Notes: generated by a model from the letters alone, not told the origin. 21,761 bases of DNA from Gammaproteobacteria bacterium (GCA_026193675.1 JAPHSO010000103.1:1-21761), one strand, 5' to 3'. Positions 7,621 through 14,567 are shown, numbered from the stretch's first letter. Program-made: numbers and translations.

Positions 7621-8294
7621 GTCTACTCCCCGCGCTCGTTCTCAATCCCGAGGGGGCCGCAACAGCCTCGGTGATCTGGCTTCACGGGCTTGGAGCCGAT
7701 GGTCATGATTTTGAGCCACTGGTGCCACAGCTAGAGCTTGAACAGCACCCGATACGCTTCATTTTCCCCCACGCCCCCTCTCAGGCAATCACCATTAACA
7801 ACGGTATGGTGATGCCCGCCTGGTACGATGTCACCTCAATGGATCTGACTCAGGGTGAAGATGAGGCAGGCATTGATCAATCCCAACAGCTACTCATCAA
7901 CTGGATTGAGCACGAGATCGAAGCGGGTATCCCACCGGATCGAATCTTTCTCGCCGGCTTCTCTCAGGGGGGGGCCATCGTTCTGCATACCGGCCTGCGC
8001 TACCCCAAAAAGCTGGGGGGCATTATTGCCCTGTCCACCTATCTACCCCTGCCTGAACGGTTTGACTCCGAGCACAGCCACACAACGAATGATCTACCGA
8101 TCTTCATGGCCCATGGGAATTACGATCCGGTCATTCCAATTGGCAGTGGAGAGCGCTCCGCAATGCGGATTAAAGGTGCAGGATATGAGCTTAGCTGGCA
8201 TGACTATCCGATGGAACACAGCGTCAATAACCAGGAAATTGGCGATATTGCCGCCTGGTTGTCTCATCAATTAACCGGCAACCACAAAAAATAA
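7617..8294 (+). CDS. Alpha/beta hydrolase, carboxylesterase / acyl-protein thioesterase type
   Basis: A 225-residue serine hydrolase of the phospholipase/carboxylesterase family (EstB/APT type). It has the oxyanion segment WLHGLGADGHDF (21-32), PHAPSQAITINNGMVMPAWYD (51-71, a family hallmark), the nucleophile S116 in FLAGFSQGGAIVLHTGL, D170 in HGNYDPVIP and H201 in PMEHSV. The triad is complete. There is no signal peptide, so it is cytoplasmic. Bacterial members hydrolyse short-chain esters and their physiological substrate is usually unknown. The start codon overlaps the cyaY stop (ATGA at 7617-7620), which implies translational coupling. After the stop at 8294 a promoter region begins for the next unit. 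Confidence 0.9.
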   Translation: MSLLPALVLNPEGAATASVIWLHGLGADGHDFEPLVPQLELEQHPIRFIFPHAPSQAITINNGMVMPAWYDVTSMDLTQGEDEAGIDQSQQLLINWIEHEIEAGIPPDRIFLAGFSQGGAIVLHTGLRYPKKLGGIIALSTYLPLPERFDSEHSHTTNDLPIFMAHGNYDPVIPIGSGERSAMRIKGAGYELSWHDYPMEHSVNNQEIGDIAAWLSHQLTGNHKK

Positions 8295-8299
8295 TAGAC

Positions 8300-8338
8300 C
8301 TACATTTGATAAGAATATTAGTATCAACTAATATGTAG
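8300..8338. repeat. Dyad-symmetric A/T-rich element over the cytochrome promoter
   Basis: Nested inverted repeats: ATATTAGT (8315-8322) and ACTAATAT (8327-8334) form a perfect 8-bp stem with a 4-base ATCA loop. The alternative arms CTACAT (8300-8305) / ATGTAG (8333-8338) and TTGATA (8306-8311) / TATCAA (8322-8327) also pair perfectly. The dyad covers the -35 to -10 interval of the promoter proposed at 8306-8334, so it could be an operator. No T-run follows, so it is not an intrinsic terminator. Confidence 0.55.
8306..8334 (+). promoter_or_regulatory. Sigma-70-type promoter for the cytochrome-DUF302 pair
   Basis: TTGATA (8306-8311, 5 of 6 to TTGACA), then a 17-base spacer, then TAATAT (8329-8334, 4 of 6 to TATAAT). 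Transcription would start near 8341 and give a leader of about 26 bases to the GTG at 8367. It begins 12 bases after the esterase stop, separating the cytochrome pair from the argS run. Confidence 0.5.
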
Positions 8339-8366
8339 TCAGCTCAAATCATATAGAGACCTCACT

Positions 8367-9413
8367 GTGCCACGATTCAAACACTTTAGTACCGCACTAC
8401 TACTCCTGTTCACAGCCACCACCTCTCTAGCAGCCCCAAAAGGTGATCTCCTCTATGAGAAAAACTGCGGCACCTGTCATGGACTGGATGGCTCAGGCGG
8501 CGTTGGCGTCCCTCTTTCGCTACCCAGTTTTCAGGCCAGTGTCGATGATCATTTTCTTTTTCAAAATATCCGCTACGGTCGACCCGGTCGGGTGATGCCG
8601 GCATTCAGTGACCTGAGTGATGCCCAGGTCAATGCCATCGTGAGACATATCCGCTCTCTCGCACCTCATATTAAGCCGGTCGTACTGGATAACAGTAAGG
8701 TGATCAGCGGCGACATCATCAACGGAAAAAAGCTCTACAGTGAGAACTGTGGTCAGTGTCATGGTGCCAATGGTGAGGGAGGTCACGGTACCGGTGTCAC
8801 CTTCTCCCGTCCCCGCGATCTACCGATTATCGCACCAGCTCTGAATAATGCCGGATTTCTCGCCGCTGCCAGTGATGAGATGATCCGCCACACCATCACC
8901 TATGGGCGTCAGGGTACGCCGATGCAGGCATTTGGTCGTAAGGGGCAGAATGAGCAGGAGATTAACGACATCGTCGCCTACATTCGCACCTTCGAAAACT
9001 CTAAACACTGGCAGCCGGTTGCCGTCGATGAGGCGACCATCACCATGGAGTCAGAGTATGGCCTTGAGGAGAGCGTTGAGAATCTGAAACGTGCGGCGGT
9101 TGGTAAAAACTTCAAGGTGATCCGGATTCAAAATCTGGAGGATGGGATGTTTCCCGAGGCGGAGCAGGACAAGCGCTCAATCATCGTCTACTTCTGCAAC
9201 TTCAGTTTCGTCAATCGCGCCATCAATATCGACCCCCGTGTTGGCCTGTTTCTACCCTGCCGTATCACCTTAACTGAGCATGATGGTGTGGTCTCCCTCA
9301 CCGCAATCAATCCCCGCTATATGAGCCGCTTCTACAACAACTCTGAGCTCGATGAGGCCTGTAGTGAGATGTACGATATCTATATTGAGATTATGGAGGA
9401 GGCAATCCTGTGA
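8367..9413 (+). CDS. Exported diheme cytochrome c fused to a DUF302 domain
   Basis: A 348-residue protein. A Sec signal peptide (residues 1-22, hydrophobic LLLLFTATTSLA then APKG) leads into two c-type cytochrome domains. The heme sites are C34-G-T-C37-H38 and C128-G-Q-C131-H132, each inside a GxxLYxxNCGxCHG context, with candidate axial methionines M77 (RVMPAF) and M186 (GTPMQAFG). From about residue 228 to the end is a DUF302 domain (EESVENLKRAA ... CNFSFVNRAINIDPRVGLFLPCRITL ... INPRYMSRF). The cytochrome part should carry electrons in the periplasm; the role of DUF302 is unknown. The start is GTG with a weak ribosome site (AGAGACC). The stop overlaps the next gene by 4 bases (GTGA), and that gene is also DUF302. 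A redox role is firm; partner and pathway are unknown. Confidence 0.88.
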   Translation: MPRFKHFSTALLLLFTATTSLAAPKGDLLYEKNCGTCHGLDGSGGVGVPLSLPSFQASVDDHFLFQNIRYGRPGRVMPAFSDLSDAQVNAIVRHIRSLAPHIKPVVLDNSKVISGDIINGKKLYSENCGQCHGANGEGGHGTGVTFSRPRDLPIIAPALNNAGFLAAASDEMIRHTITYGRQGTPMQAFGRKGQNEQEINDIVAYIRTFENSKHWQPVAVDEATITMESEYGLEESVENLKRAAVGKNFKVIRIQNLEDGMFPEAEQDKRSIIVYFCNFSFVNRAINIDPRVGLFLPCRITLTEHDGVVSLTAINPRYMSRFYNNSELDEACSEMYDIYIEIMEEAIL

Positions 9414-9886
9414 TCGCAAACCAGCTAAAAAAGTTACTCCTCACCCTGCTGATTGTTATCACTGCGCAGGTTCAGGCGATCGAGATTGATGGTAGCAGCC
9501 AGCTTCTGATGATGCGTTCCAAACAGTCATTCCCAGAGGCGATGCTCGCGCTACAGAGCACTTTGGGTGAATATGATTACATCATCTCCCGGGTGCAGCG
9601 TATCGATATTGGTCTGACCGGTATGGGCTACAACACCGATATGTATCGTGTGCTCTTCTTCACCAAACCCAATGAATTCCGTGAGGTGATTGCTAAATAT
9701 CCGGAATTAACGGCATATATGCCGCTAAAACTCACAATATTCGCCGAAAAGGATGAAACTATTATTGCGACAGTTGATCCAACAGTACTTCGATTTATTA
9801 ACAGTTCGGCCGAATTTACCAGATTGACTCGACGCTGGCGTAGCGACATTGTCGCCATCATGGATGAGCTTAGAGAGCTCGAATAA
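9410..9886 (+). CDS. Exported stand-alone DUF302 protein
   Basis: A 158-residue protein with an N-terminal signal peptide (KKLLLTLLIVITAQVQA, cleavage near residue 23) and a single DUF302 domain. The hallmarks are SKQSFPEAMLALQSTL (about 37-52), YRVLFFTKPNEFREVIAKYPEL, then MPLKLTIFAEKDETIIATVDPTVL. Compared with the DUF302 tail of the preceding cytochrome, the LFLPCRIT segment reads AYMPLKLT, so the cysteine is absent. The start is GTG at 9410 inside the overlap GTGA, with a very strong ribosome site GGAGGAGG at 9395-9402, spacing 7. This strong coupling suggests the two proteins are made in a fixed ratio and work together. Function is not known. The domain call is by pattern, confident but not searched. 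Confidence 0.82.
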   Translation: MIANQLKKLLLTLLIVITAQVQAIEIDGSSQLLMMRSKQSFPEAMLALQSTLGEYDYIISRVQRIDIGLTGMGYNTDMYRVLFFTKPNEFREVIAKYPELTAYMPLKLTIFAEKDETIIATVDPTVLRFINSSAEFTRLTRRWRSDIVAIMDELRELE

Positions 9887-9915
9887 TCGATATTTCGCCT
9901 TCTCCCTTTTCAAGC

Positions 9916-9921
9916 TATAGT
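9916..9921 (+). promoter_or_regulatory. Candidate -10 element upstream of the methyltransferase
   Basis: TATAGT (5 of 6) lies 41 bases before the GTG start. The -35 region at 17 bases spacing (TTTCGC, 9893-9898) is poor. A perfect inverted repeat TAGTAG (9918-9923) / CTACTA (9933-9938), 9-base loop, overlaps the -10 and the likely start site, followed by A6 on the plus strand. Confidence 0.35.
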
Positions 9922-9956
9922 AGGGCCAACTTCTACTAAAAAACGGGGGGATCACT

Positions 9957-10571
9957 GTGGATAGAAAATCACACTGGGATAACACGTACGCAAGCAAGCC
10001 TATCGAAGAGGTGAGCTGGTTTCAGCAAGAGCCCACCATCTCTTTTGAACTCATCACCAAAGAGAATCTCTCAACAGAGGCGGCCATTATCGATGTTGGT
10101 GGTGGCGCATCGCATCTAAGCCAGCTGCTATTTGATGCCGGTTACAGGAAGCTGACGGTACTCGATATATCTGCCATCGCCCTGAACCAGGCACAGGATA
10201 GTTTTGGCGAACTCTCCAGCAAGATTGAGTGGATTGAGAGTGATATTACCGAATTCAGTCCACCTCACCCCTACTGCGTCTGGCATGACCGCGCCGTCTT
10301 CCACTTTCTGACAGAGGCCGAAGATCGCGCCAGATATGTTGAAGTCCTCAACAACTCTCTCACTGTCGGCGGCTACCTGATCATCGCAGCCTTCGCTATC
10401 GGTGGCCCAGACAAGTGCAGTGGTCTGGATATCATGCAGCACGATCTAGAAACATTGAGCCAACAGCTCGGAGAAGGTTATCGTCTGCTGGAGCAGCGTT
10501 CAGAATTGCACACCACACCAGGTGGTAACGAACAGCAGTTCAACTACTTTAGATTCATTCGCGAGCGTTAA
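9957..10571 (+). CDS. Class I SAM-dependent methyltransferase
   Basis: A 204-residue cytoplasmic protein. It starts KSHWDNTYASKPIEEVSWFQ, a motif shared by a methyltransferase family related to eukaryotic EEF1A lysine methyltransferase-like proteins. SAM motif I is AAIIDVGGGASHL (about 43-55), an acidic loop end is seen at TVLDISAIAL, and the post-motif WHDRAVFHFL precedes a VGGYLIIAAFA strand typical of the fold. The substrate cannot be told from sequence. The start is GTG at 9957 because a GGGGGG ribosome site (9945-9950) precedes it by 6 bases and no closer ATG exists. sbcB follows after 9 bases, so they are probably co-transcribed, although no functional link is obvious. The fold call is confident; the substrate is unknown. 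Confidence 0.85.
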   Translation: MDRKSHWDNTYASKPIEEVSWFQQEPTISFELITKENLSTEAAIIDVGGGASHLSQLLFDAGYRKLTVLDISAIALNQAQDSFGELSSKIEWIESDITEFSPPHPYCVWHDRAVFHFLTEAEDRARYVEVLNNSLTVGGYLIIAAFAIGGPDKCSGLDIMQHDLETLSQQLGEGYRLLEQRSELHTTPGGNEQQFNYFRFIRER

Positions 10572-10580
10572 TAGCGCCCG

Positions 10581-12032
10581 ATGCCTACCACCCTCTACTG
10601 GCACGATTATGAAACCAGCGGCATCGATCCCAAACGGGATAGAGCGCTGCAATTTGCCGGAATTCGCACCGATCATGAACTTAACATTATCGGCAAACCA
10701 TTAGAGATCTACGCCAAACCTGCCGATGATCTACTCCCCCACCCAGAGGCGACGCTAGTCACCGGAATCACGCCGCAAAAAGCGCTCGCCAATGGTCTGT
10801 GTGAAGCTGATTTTATCGAAAAAATTCACCATGAACTGAGCCGACCCGGCACCTGTGGTGTCGGTTACAACACCATCCGTTTTGATGATGAATTTACCCG
10901 CTACACCCTTTACCGAAACTTTTATGATCCCTATGAGCGTGAATGGCAGGGGGGAAACTCTCGCTGGGATCTGATCGATGTGGTTCGAGCAACTCATGAT
11001 CTGAGACCGGATGGGATCAACTGGCCCAAGTACGACACCGGCCGTACCAACTTCCGTCTTGAGTCGCTCACCGCTGCCAACGGCATTGGGCATGAAAATG
11101 CCCATGACGCCCTCGCCGATGTTCACGCCACCATCGCCATGGCACGCCTGATACGCGACAGACAGCCTAAACTGTTCGACTATTTCCTGGAGCTCCGCAA
11201 AAAAGAGAGGGTGCGTGAGCTGATTGATACCCATCAACACACACCGATTATCCACACCTCTGGCATGCTTTCGCGGGATGAGGGGTGTAGCTCAATCGTG
11301 GTGCCGCTGATCTGGCATCCCAATAACAAAAATAGTGTGGTGGTCTTTGACCTGCGCTCTGATCCTGCCCCTTTAATTGCGCTGAGTGTGGACGAGATCT
11401 ATGACCGACTCTATACACGTAGTGAAGATCTACCTGAAGGTGTTGAGCGTATTGCACTCAAAGAGATCCATATCAACAAAGCACCCGTTATCGCACCACT
11501 CAATGTGCTCAACAGTGAATCTGCTGAGCGGCTTGCTATCAACAGCAAACAGTGCGAGCTACATCGTCAGCAGATTATCCAGTCATTAGGACTGATTAAC
11601 GACAAACTACACCAGCTCTATCAGAGAAAGCCCAACTGGGAGCCGCTAACCGACCCAGATCATCGACTTTATGATGGATTTCTAAAGCCGGCCGATAAAA
11701 AGGAGTCACTTCGATTACGGCAGACAGCCCCCGAGCAGTTAAACGAACAGAGCTGGTATTTTGAGGATGAACGACTTCAGGAGCTGCTATTTCGTTACCG
11801 TGCACGTAACTGGCCTGAGCAGCTCAGTGCAGAGGAGCGTGCACGTTGGGATGAGTACCGAAGGGAGCGGTTGATTGAGGGCAGGGATGAACGGAGCCTC
11901 ACTTTCGAGCAGTTCTTTGAGGCCATCACCAGGCTAAAAGAGGAGCCGAACAGCGATAGCGCTACACTCGGGGCGCTAGAGCAATATGGTCAGGAGCTAT
12001 TGGCCGGTCTACAGAACTCGACGAAACAGTAG
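10581..12032 (+). CDS. sbcB: Exodeoxyribonuclease I (SbcB)
   Basis: Single-strand-specific 3'-5' DNA exonuclease of the DEDDh family, acting in recombination and mismatch repair. The 483-residue protein (E. coli 475) begins LYWHDYETSGIDPKRDRALQFAGIRTD, where D9 and E11 are metal ligands. It continues with CGVGYNTIRFDDEFTRYTLYRNFYDPY, the SRWDLIDVVRATHDLRPDGINWP segment and NAHDALADVHATIAMARLI, which carries the catalytic His and last Asp. The SH3-like and C-terminal exonuclease I regions follow (SGMLSRDEGCSSIVVPLIWHP, HINKAPVIAPLNVL, LFRYRARNWPEQL). Agreement with E. coli SbcB is close along the whole length. The gene ends inside the convergent trmB (24-base overlap, 12009-12032). No ribosome site is obvious before the ATG. 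Confidence 0.97.
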   Translation: MPTTLYWHDYETSGIDPKRDRALQFAGIRTDHELNIIGKPLEIYAKPADDLLPHPEATLVTGITPQKALANGLCEADFIEKIHHELSRPGTCGVGYNTIRFDDEFTRYTLYRNFYDPYEREWQGGNSRWDLIDVVRATHDLRPDGINWPKYDTGRTNFRLESLTAANGIGHENAHDALADVHATIAMARLIRDRQPKLFDYFLELRKKERVRELIDTHQHTPIIHTSGMLSRDEGCSSIVVPLIWHPNNKNSVVVFDLRSDPAPLIALSVDEIYDRLYTRSEDLPEGVERIALKEIHINKAPVIAPLNVLNSESAERLAINSKQCELHRQQIIQSLGLINDKLHQLYQRKPNWEPLTDPDHRLYDGFLKPADKKESLRLRQTAPEQLNEQSWYFEDERLQELLFRYRARNWPEQLSAEERARWDEYRRERLIEGRDERSLTFEQFFEAITRLKEEPNSDSATLGALEQYGQELLAGLQNSTKQ

Positions 12033-12707
12033 ATCCCATACCCCATGGCCACGATCGAGGCCACGCTGTTCAAACTTTGTGAGGGGACGACTCTCTGGGC
12101 GGGGGATGAAACTCTCATCAGCACAGTTCTCAAAGCCCTCGGCAGAGGATAGATCCTCCAGCATCTGCACCGCATAGTGCTCCCAGTCAGTTGCCATGTG
12201 GATGGTGCCCCCCATCAGCAGCTTTGAACGTACCAACATCAACCACTCATCCGAAACGATGCGCCGTTTATGGTGACGCTTTTTATGCCATGGATCGGGA
12301 AAAAACAGCTGCACCCTGTCGATGCTCTCATCTGGAATCTGCTGTTTTAACACCTCCACCGCATCGGCACAGAGGGTTTTCAGGTTGGTGAGCCCTAACT
12401 CTTCAATACGGTGAAGCAGCCGACCCACGCCGGGTCGATGTACCTCTATGCCGACAAAATCACGTTCGGGTGCCGCCTGGGCCATCTGCACCAGTGACTC
12501 GCCATTGCCATAACCGATTTCAAGCGTAATCGGTGCATTTCGACCAAAGATCGCCTCAAAATTAAGCATGATGCCGTCATCATCAATCCCAAAACTGCTC
12601 CATAATTCATCAATCGCCCGCTGCTGAGCGGGCGTGAGCCTCCCTTCGCGACGAACAAAGGAGCGGATGCGACGCTTGGGGTGGCTGTTTTGCTCGGTGT
12701 CACTCAT
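12009..12707 (-). CDS. trmB: tRNA (guanine-N7-)-methyltransferase TrmB
   Basis: SAM-dependent enzyme making m7G46 in the variable loop of tRNAs. The 232-residue protein has the SAM-binding motif TLEIGYGNGESL (about residues 61-72; most homologues read EIGFGMG), VGIEVHRPGVG, and the TrmB signature FFPDPWHKKRHHKRR (135-149), then TDWEHYA and the C-terminal RPLTKFEQRG element. Length is usual for the family. Its 3' end overlaps sbcB by 24 bases tail to tail. The order thiS-thiG-trmB on one strand is common in gammaproteobacteria, but here a strong intrinsic terminator lies between thiG and trmB. The start at 12707 has little ribosome-site sequence. Confidence 0.95.
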   Translation of the reverse strand: MSDTEQNSHPKRRIRSFVRREGRLTPAQQRAIDELWSSFGIDDDGIMLNFEAIFGRNAPITLEIGYGNGESLVQMAQAAPERDFVGIEVHRPGVGRLLHRIEELGLTNLKTLCADAVEVLKQQIPDESIDRVQLFFPDPWHKKRHHKRRIVSDEWLMLVRSKLLMGGTIHMATDWEHYAVQMLEDLSSAEGFENCADESFIPRPESRPLTKFEQRGLDRGHGVWDLLFRRVL

Positions 12708-12751
12708 GGTTTAACAGCAAAGTTTTCAGAAATTTGTCTGGGAAAATATTC

Positions 12752-12808
12752 AAAAAGGGTCGGAGTCGCTGAATAGTGACAATATTTCAGTCATCGACTC
12801 CAACCCTT
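12752..12808 (-). terminator. Intrinsic terminator of the thiS-thiG transcript
   Basis: On the minus strand the arms AAGGGTTGGAGTCG (12808-12795) and CGACTCCGACCCTT (12768-12755) pair over 14 bp with one U-G wobble. An inner CTGAA/TTCAG pairing extends the stem after a bulge, and TTTTTG (to 12752) follows immediately. It begins 22 bases after the thiG stop. On the plus strand the same stem is followed by AAAAG, so it terminates only minus-strand transcription. Confidence 0.85.
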
Positions 12809-12829
12809 AAAAGAGAAGGAGCAGGTGGT

Positions 12830-13618
12830 CTAAAAAAATGTTCCGTCGATGGGTGATGAAGCTGATGCATAAAGCTTGCGTGGCATCCTTCCAGCCAAAA
12901 ATGCCTCACGCCCCGCCTGCACCGCCTTCTTCATTGCCGAGGCCATCAAAACCGGATTTTGAGCTGCAGCAATCGCTGTATTCATCAAAATACCATCACA
13001 ACCGAGCTCCATCGCAATCGCTGCATCAGAGGCGGTACCCACACCGGCATCCACCAGGATCGGCACATTGGCATTCTCAATAATCAGGCGAATGTTGTAG
13101 GGGTTACGAATACCGAGACCTGAACCGATTGGAGCTGCCAACGGCATCACTGCGACACAGCCCATCTCTTCAAGGCGCTTGGCGATCAGTGGGTCATCGG
13201 TGGTGTAGACCATCACCTTAAAACCATCCTTGATCAACGTTTCTGCAGCAATCAGGGTCTCGGTCACATCGGGGAAGAGGGTCTTCTCATCACCCAGAAC
13301 CTCCAGTTTAACCAGGTCATGTCCATCAAGCAGTTCACGCGCCAGACGACAGGTGCGTATCGCATCATCAGCGGTATAACAGCCTGCAGTGTTGGGCAGA
13401 ATGGTATATTTCTCTGGAGGAAGGGCATCCAGCAGATTGGGCTCATCGGGATTCTGGCCGATATTGGTACGACGGATCGCCACAGTGACAATCTCCGCCT
13501 CAGCCGCCTCTGTTGCCAGTCGGGTCTCCTCCAGGTCCTGGTATTTACCACTTCCGGTGAGCAGTCTTGAGCTATATTCTTTGCCGGCAATAATGAGCGG
13601 ATCGGAGTTTGTAGACAT
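12830..13618 (-). CDS. thiG: Thiazole synthase ThiG
   Basis: Forms the thiazole phosphate of thiamine from 1-deoxyxylulose 5-phosphate, dehydroglycine and the ThiS thiocarboxylate. The 262-residue TIM-barrel protein shows SRLLTGSGKYQD, ITV-type strand VTVAIRRTNIG, PNTAGCYTADDAIRTCRLARE, the Schiff-base lysine K104 in LVKLEVLGD, PLAAPIGSGLGIRNPYNI and VDAGVGTASDAAIAMELGCDGILMNTAI (phosphate-binding loops). All expected ThiG elements are present in order. A ribosome site AGGAAA lies about 11 bases before the ATG. thiS is 66 bases upstream on the same strand. The thiazole partners thiH or thiO, and thiF, are not in the window. Confidence 0.96.
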   Translation of the reverse strand: MSTNSDPLIIAGKEYSSRLLTGSGKYQDLEETRLATEAAEAEIVTVAIRRTNIGQNPDEPNLLDALPPEKYTILPNTAGCYTADDAIRTCRLARELLDGHDLVKLEVLGDEKTLFPDVTETLIAAETLIKDGFKVMVYTTDDPLIAKRLEEMGCVAVMPLAAPIGSGLGIRNPYNIRLIIENANVPILVDAGVGTASDAAIAMELGCDGILMNTAIAAAQNPVLMASAMKKAVQAGREAFLAGRMPRKLYASASSPIDGTFF

Positions 13619-13684
13619 GGGGATAACGTTTCCTGTTGATTAACGGTTCAAGATAAAGGGTATGTGAGTCGCCAGAGGAGCTCT

Positions 13685-13885
13685 CTAACCACCACCAATC
13701 GCATGCACAATTTCGACATGGTCATCGGTCTGAAACTGGTGCTCGTGAAAGGTCGAACGGGGCACAATCTCCTGGTTGACCTCCATCGCCAGACGTTTGC
13801 CAACCAGCTCGAGCTGTTCGATTAAGTTTTGTGCGGTGGCACCCTCAGAAATTTCGTAGGGTTCGCCGTTTAGCATGATATTCAT
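13685..13885 (-). CDS. thiS: Sulfur carrier protein ThiS
   Basis: A 66-residue ubiquitin-like protein that carries sulfur as a C-terminal thiocarboxylate for thiazole formation by ThiG. The visible pattern is MNIMLNGEPYEI, then the helix NLIEQLELVGKRLAMEVNQEIVPRS, and the required terminal di-glycine in HAIGGG. Length is normal for ThiS (E. coli 66). thiG lies 66 bases downstream, a wider gap than usual for this pair, yet no terminator is seen in it. The 115-base upstream gap contains a strong hairpin but no recognisable THI-box, so I see no TPP riboswitch. Confidence 0.93.
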   Translation of the reverse strand: MNIMLNGEPYEISEGATAQNLIEQLELVGKRLAMEVNQEIVPRSTFHEHQFQTDDHVEIVHAIGGG

Positions 13886-13926
13886 ATCGGATCGGTAGTG
13901 GAACGATTACGGGGCAGCTATTGTAG

Positions 13927-13978
13927 CCGAAGAGGCCTATTGGATAAAACCTGACTGCCTGGCCCATAGCCTCTTTGG
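13927..13978 (-). repeat. Hairpin between the RRM gene and thiS
   Basis: CCGAAGAGGCCTATTGG (13927-13943) pairs with CCCATAGCCTCTTTGG (13963-13978) over about 15 bp, with one G-T wobble, one bulged C and one mismatch; the loop is about 19 bases. It starts 22 bases after the RRM stop on the minus strand. No T-run follows on either strand, so it may be a 3'-end-stabilising or attenuating structure rather than a canonical terminator. Confidence 0.55.
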
Positions 13979-14000
13979 GGGATTTGGTTCTCTGGGATGC

Positions 14001-14477
14001 TCAACCCTTACGCGCAAAGGCGTCATAACCGGAGACCCTGATCTTGGTCTCATCATCTTTCTCCTCAACCACCGCCTCAGGTGCAAAGGGATCCACAATC
14101 TTCTCCTTACGACGCCGCTCCTGATGACGACCATCATTGCCGCCATCATCTTCATGGATCGGACTATAAGGGTTTAGGCGACGGTCATTGTGATAAGAGC
14201 GATAGCTAAACTCGTGAATCGAGAGATATTCTCCCCCCATTTTTTTATGTTGAATCGCTTTAATCGCCTTCTTTGCCACTTTTGATGAACGAAATGAGAC
14301 GACACAGAAGTTGATGGTAGAGCCATCGGTAAACAGCTTGTTACTAAATTTCAGGGATGCATCTTCAGCATAGTCACCAAGCAGAGCCTGCAGATCTTCG
14401 ACAGAGGTCTTATCGGGTAGATTCCCAATAAAGACATCCATGCCTTCGTCATCACCATCGCCACCAAATAGCCACAT
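14001..14477 (-). CDS. RRM-domain RNA-binding protein with charged tail
   Basis: A 158-residue protein with one RNA recognition motif at about residues 13-92. RNP2 is DVFIGNL (14-20). The RNP1 position is INFCVVSFRS, where the canonical aromatic pair is only partly kept. KKAIKAIQHKKMGGEYLSIHEF matches the end of an RRM. The tail (about 95-158) is highly charged and low in hydrophobics (RRLNPYSPIHEDDGGNDGRHQERRRKEK), hence probably disordered. A glycine/aspartate-rich leader MWLFGGDGDDEG precedes the domain. The start at 14477 is supported by AAAGGATG 8-10 bases upstream; M13 would be an alternative. Bacterial RRM proteins bind RNA, some being cold- or stress-linked, but the target here is unknown. 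The domain is confident, the role open. Confidence 0.82.
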   Translation of the reverse strand: MWLFGGDGDDEGMDVFIGNLPDKTSVEDLQALLGDYAEDASLKFSNKLFTDGSTINFCVVSFRSSKVAKKAIKAIQHKKMGGEYLSIHEFSYRSYHNDRRLNPYSPIHEDDGGNDGRHQERRRKEKIVDPFAPEAVVEEKDDETKIRVSGYDAFARKG

Positions 14478-14567
14478 AATTCAACATCCTTTCTTTTAGT
14501 TCTACTCTGGAATTTAGTCTAAACCATCTCAGTCAAAGCGCAAATCGCTGCCCATGCAGGTCAATAT

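Noticed and set aside
8306..8327. FNR/ANR box upstream of the cytochrome gene
   Set aside because: TTGAT and ATCAA half-sites are separated by 12 bases; the known site has a 4-base spacing.
13886..14000. TPP riboswitch (THI-box) before thiS on the minus strand
   Set aside because: The conserved CUGAGA and ACCUGAUC-type segments are not found in the 115-base gap; only a plain hairpin is present.
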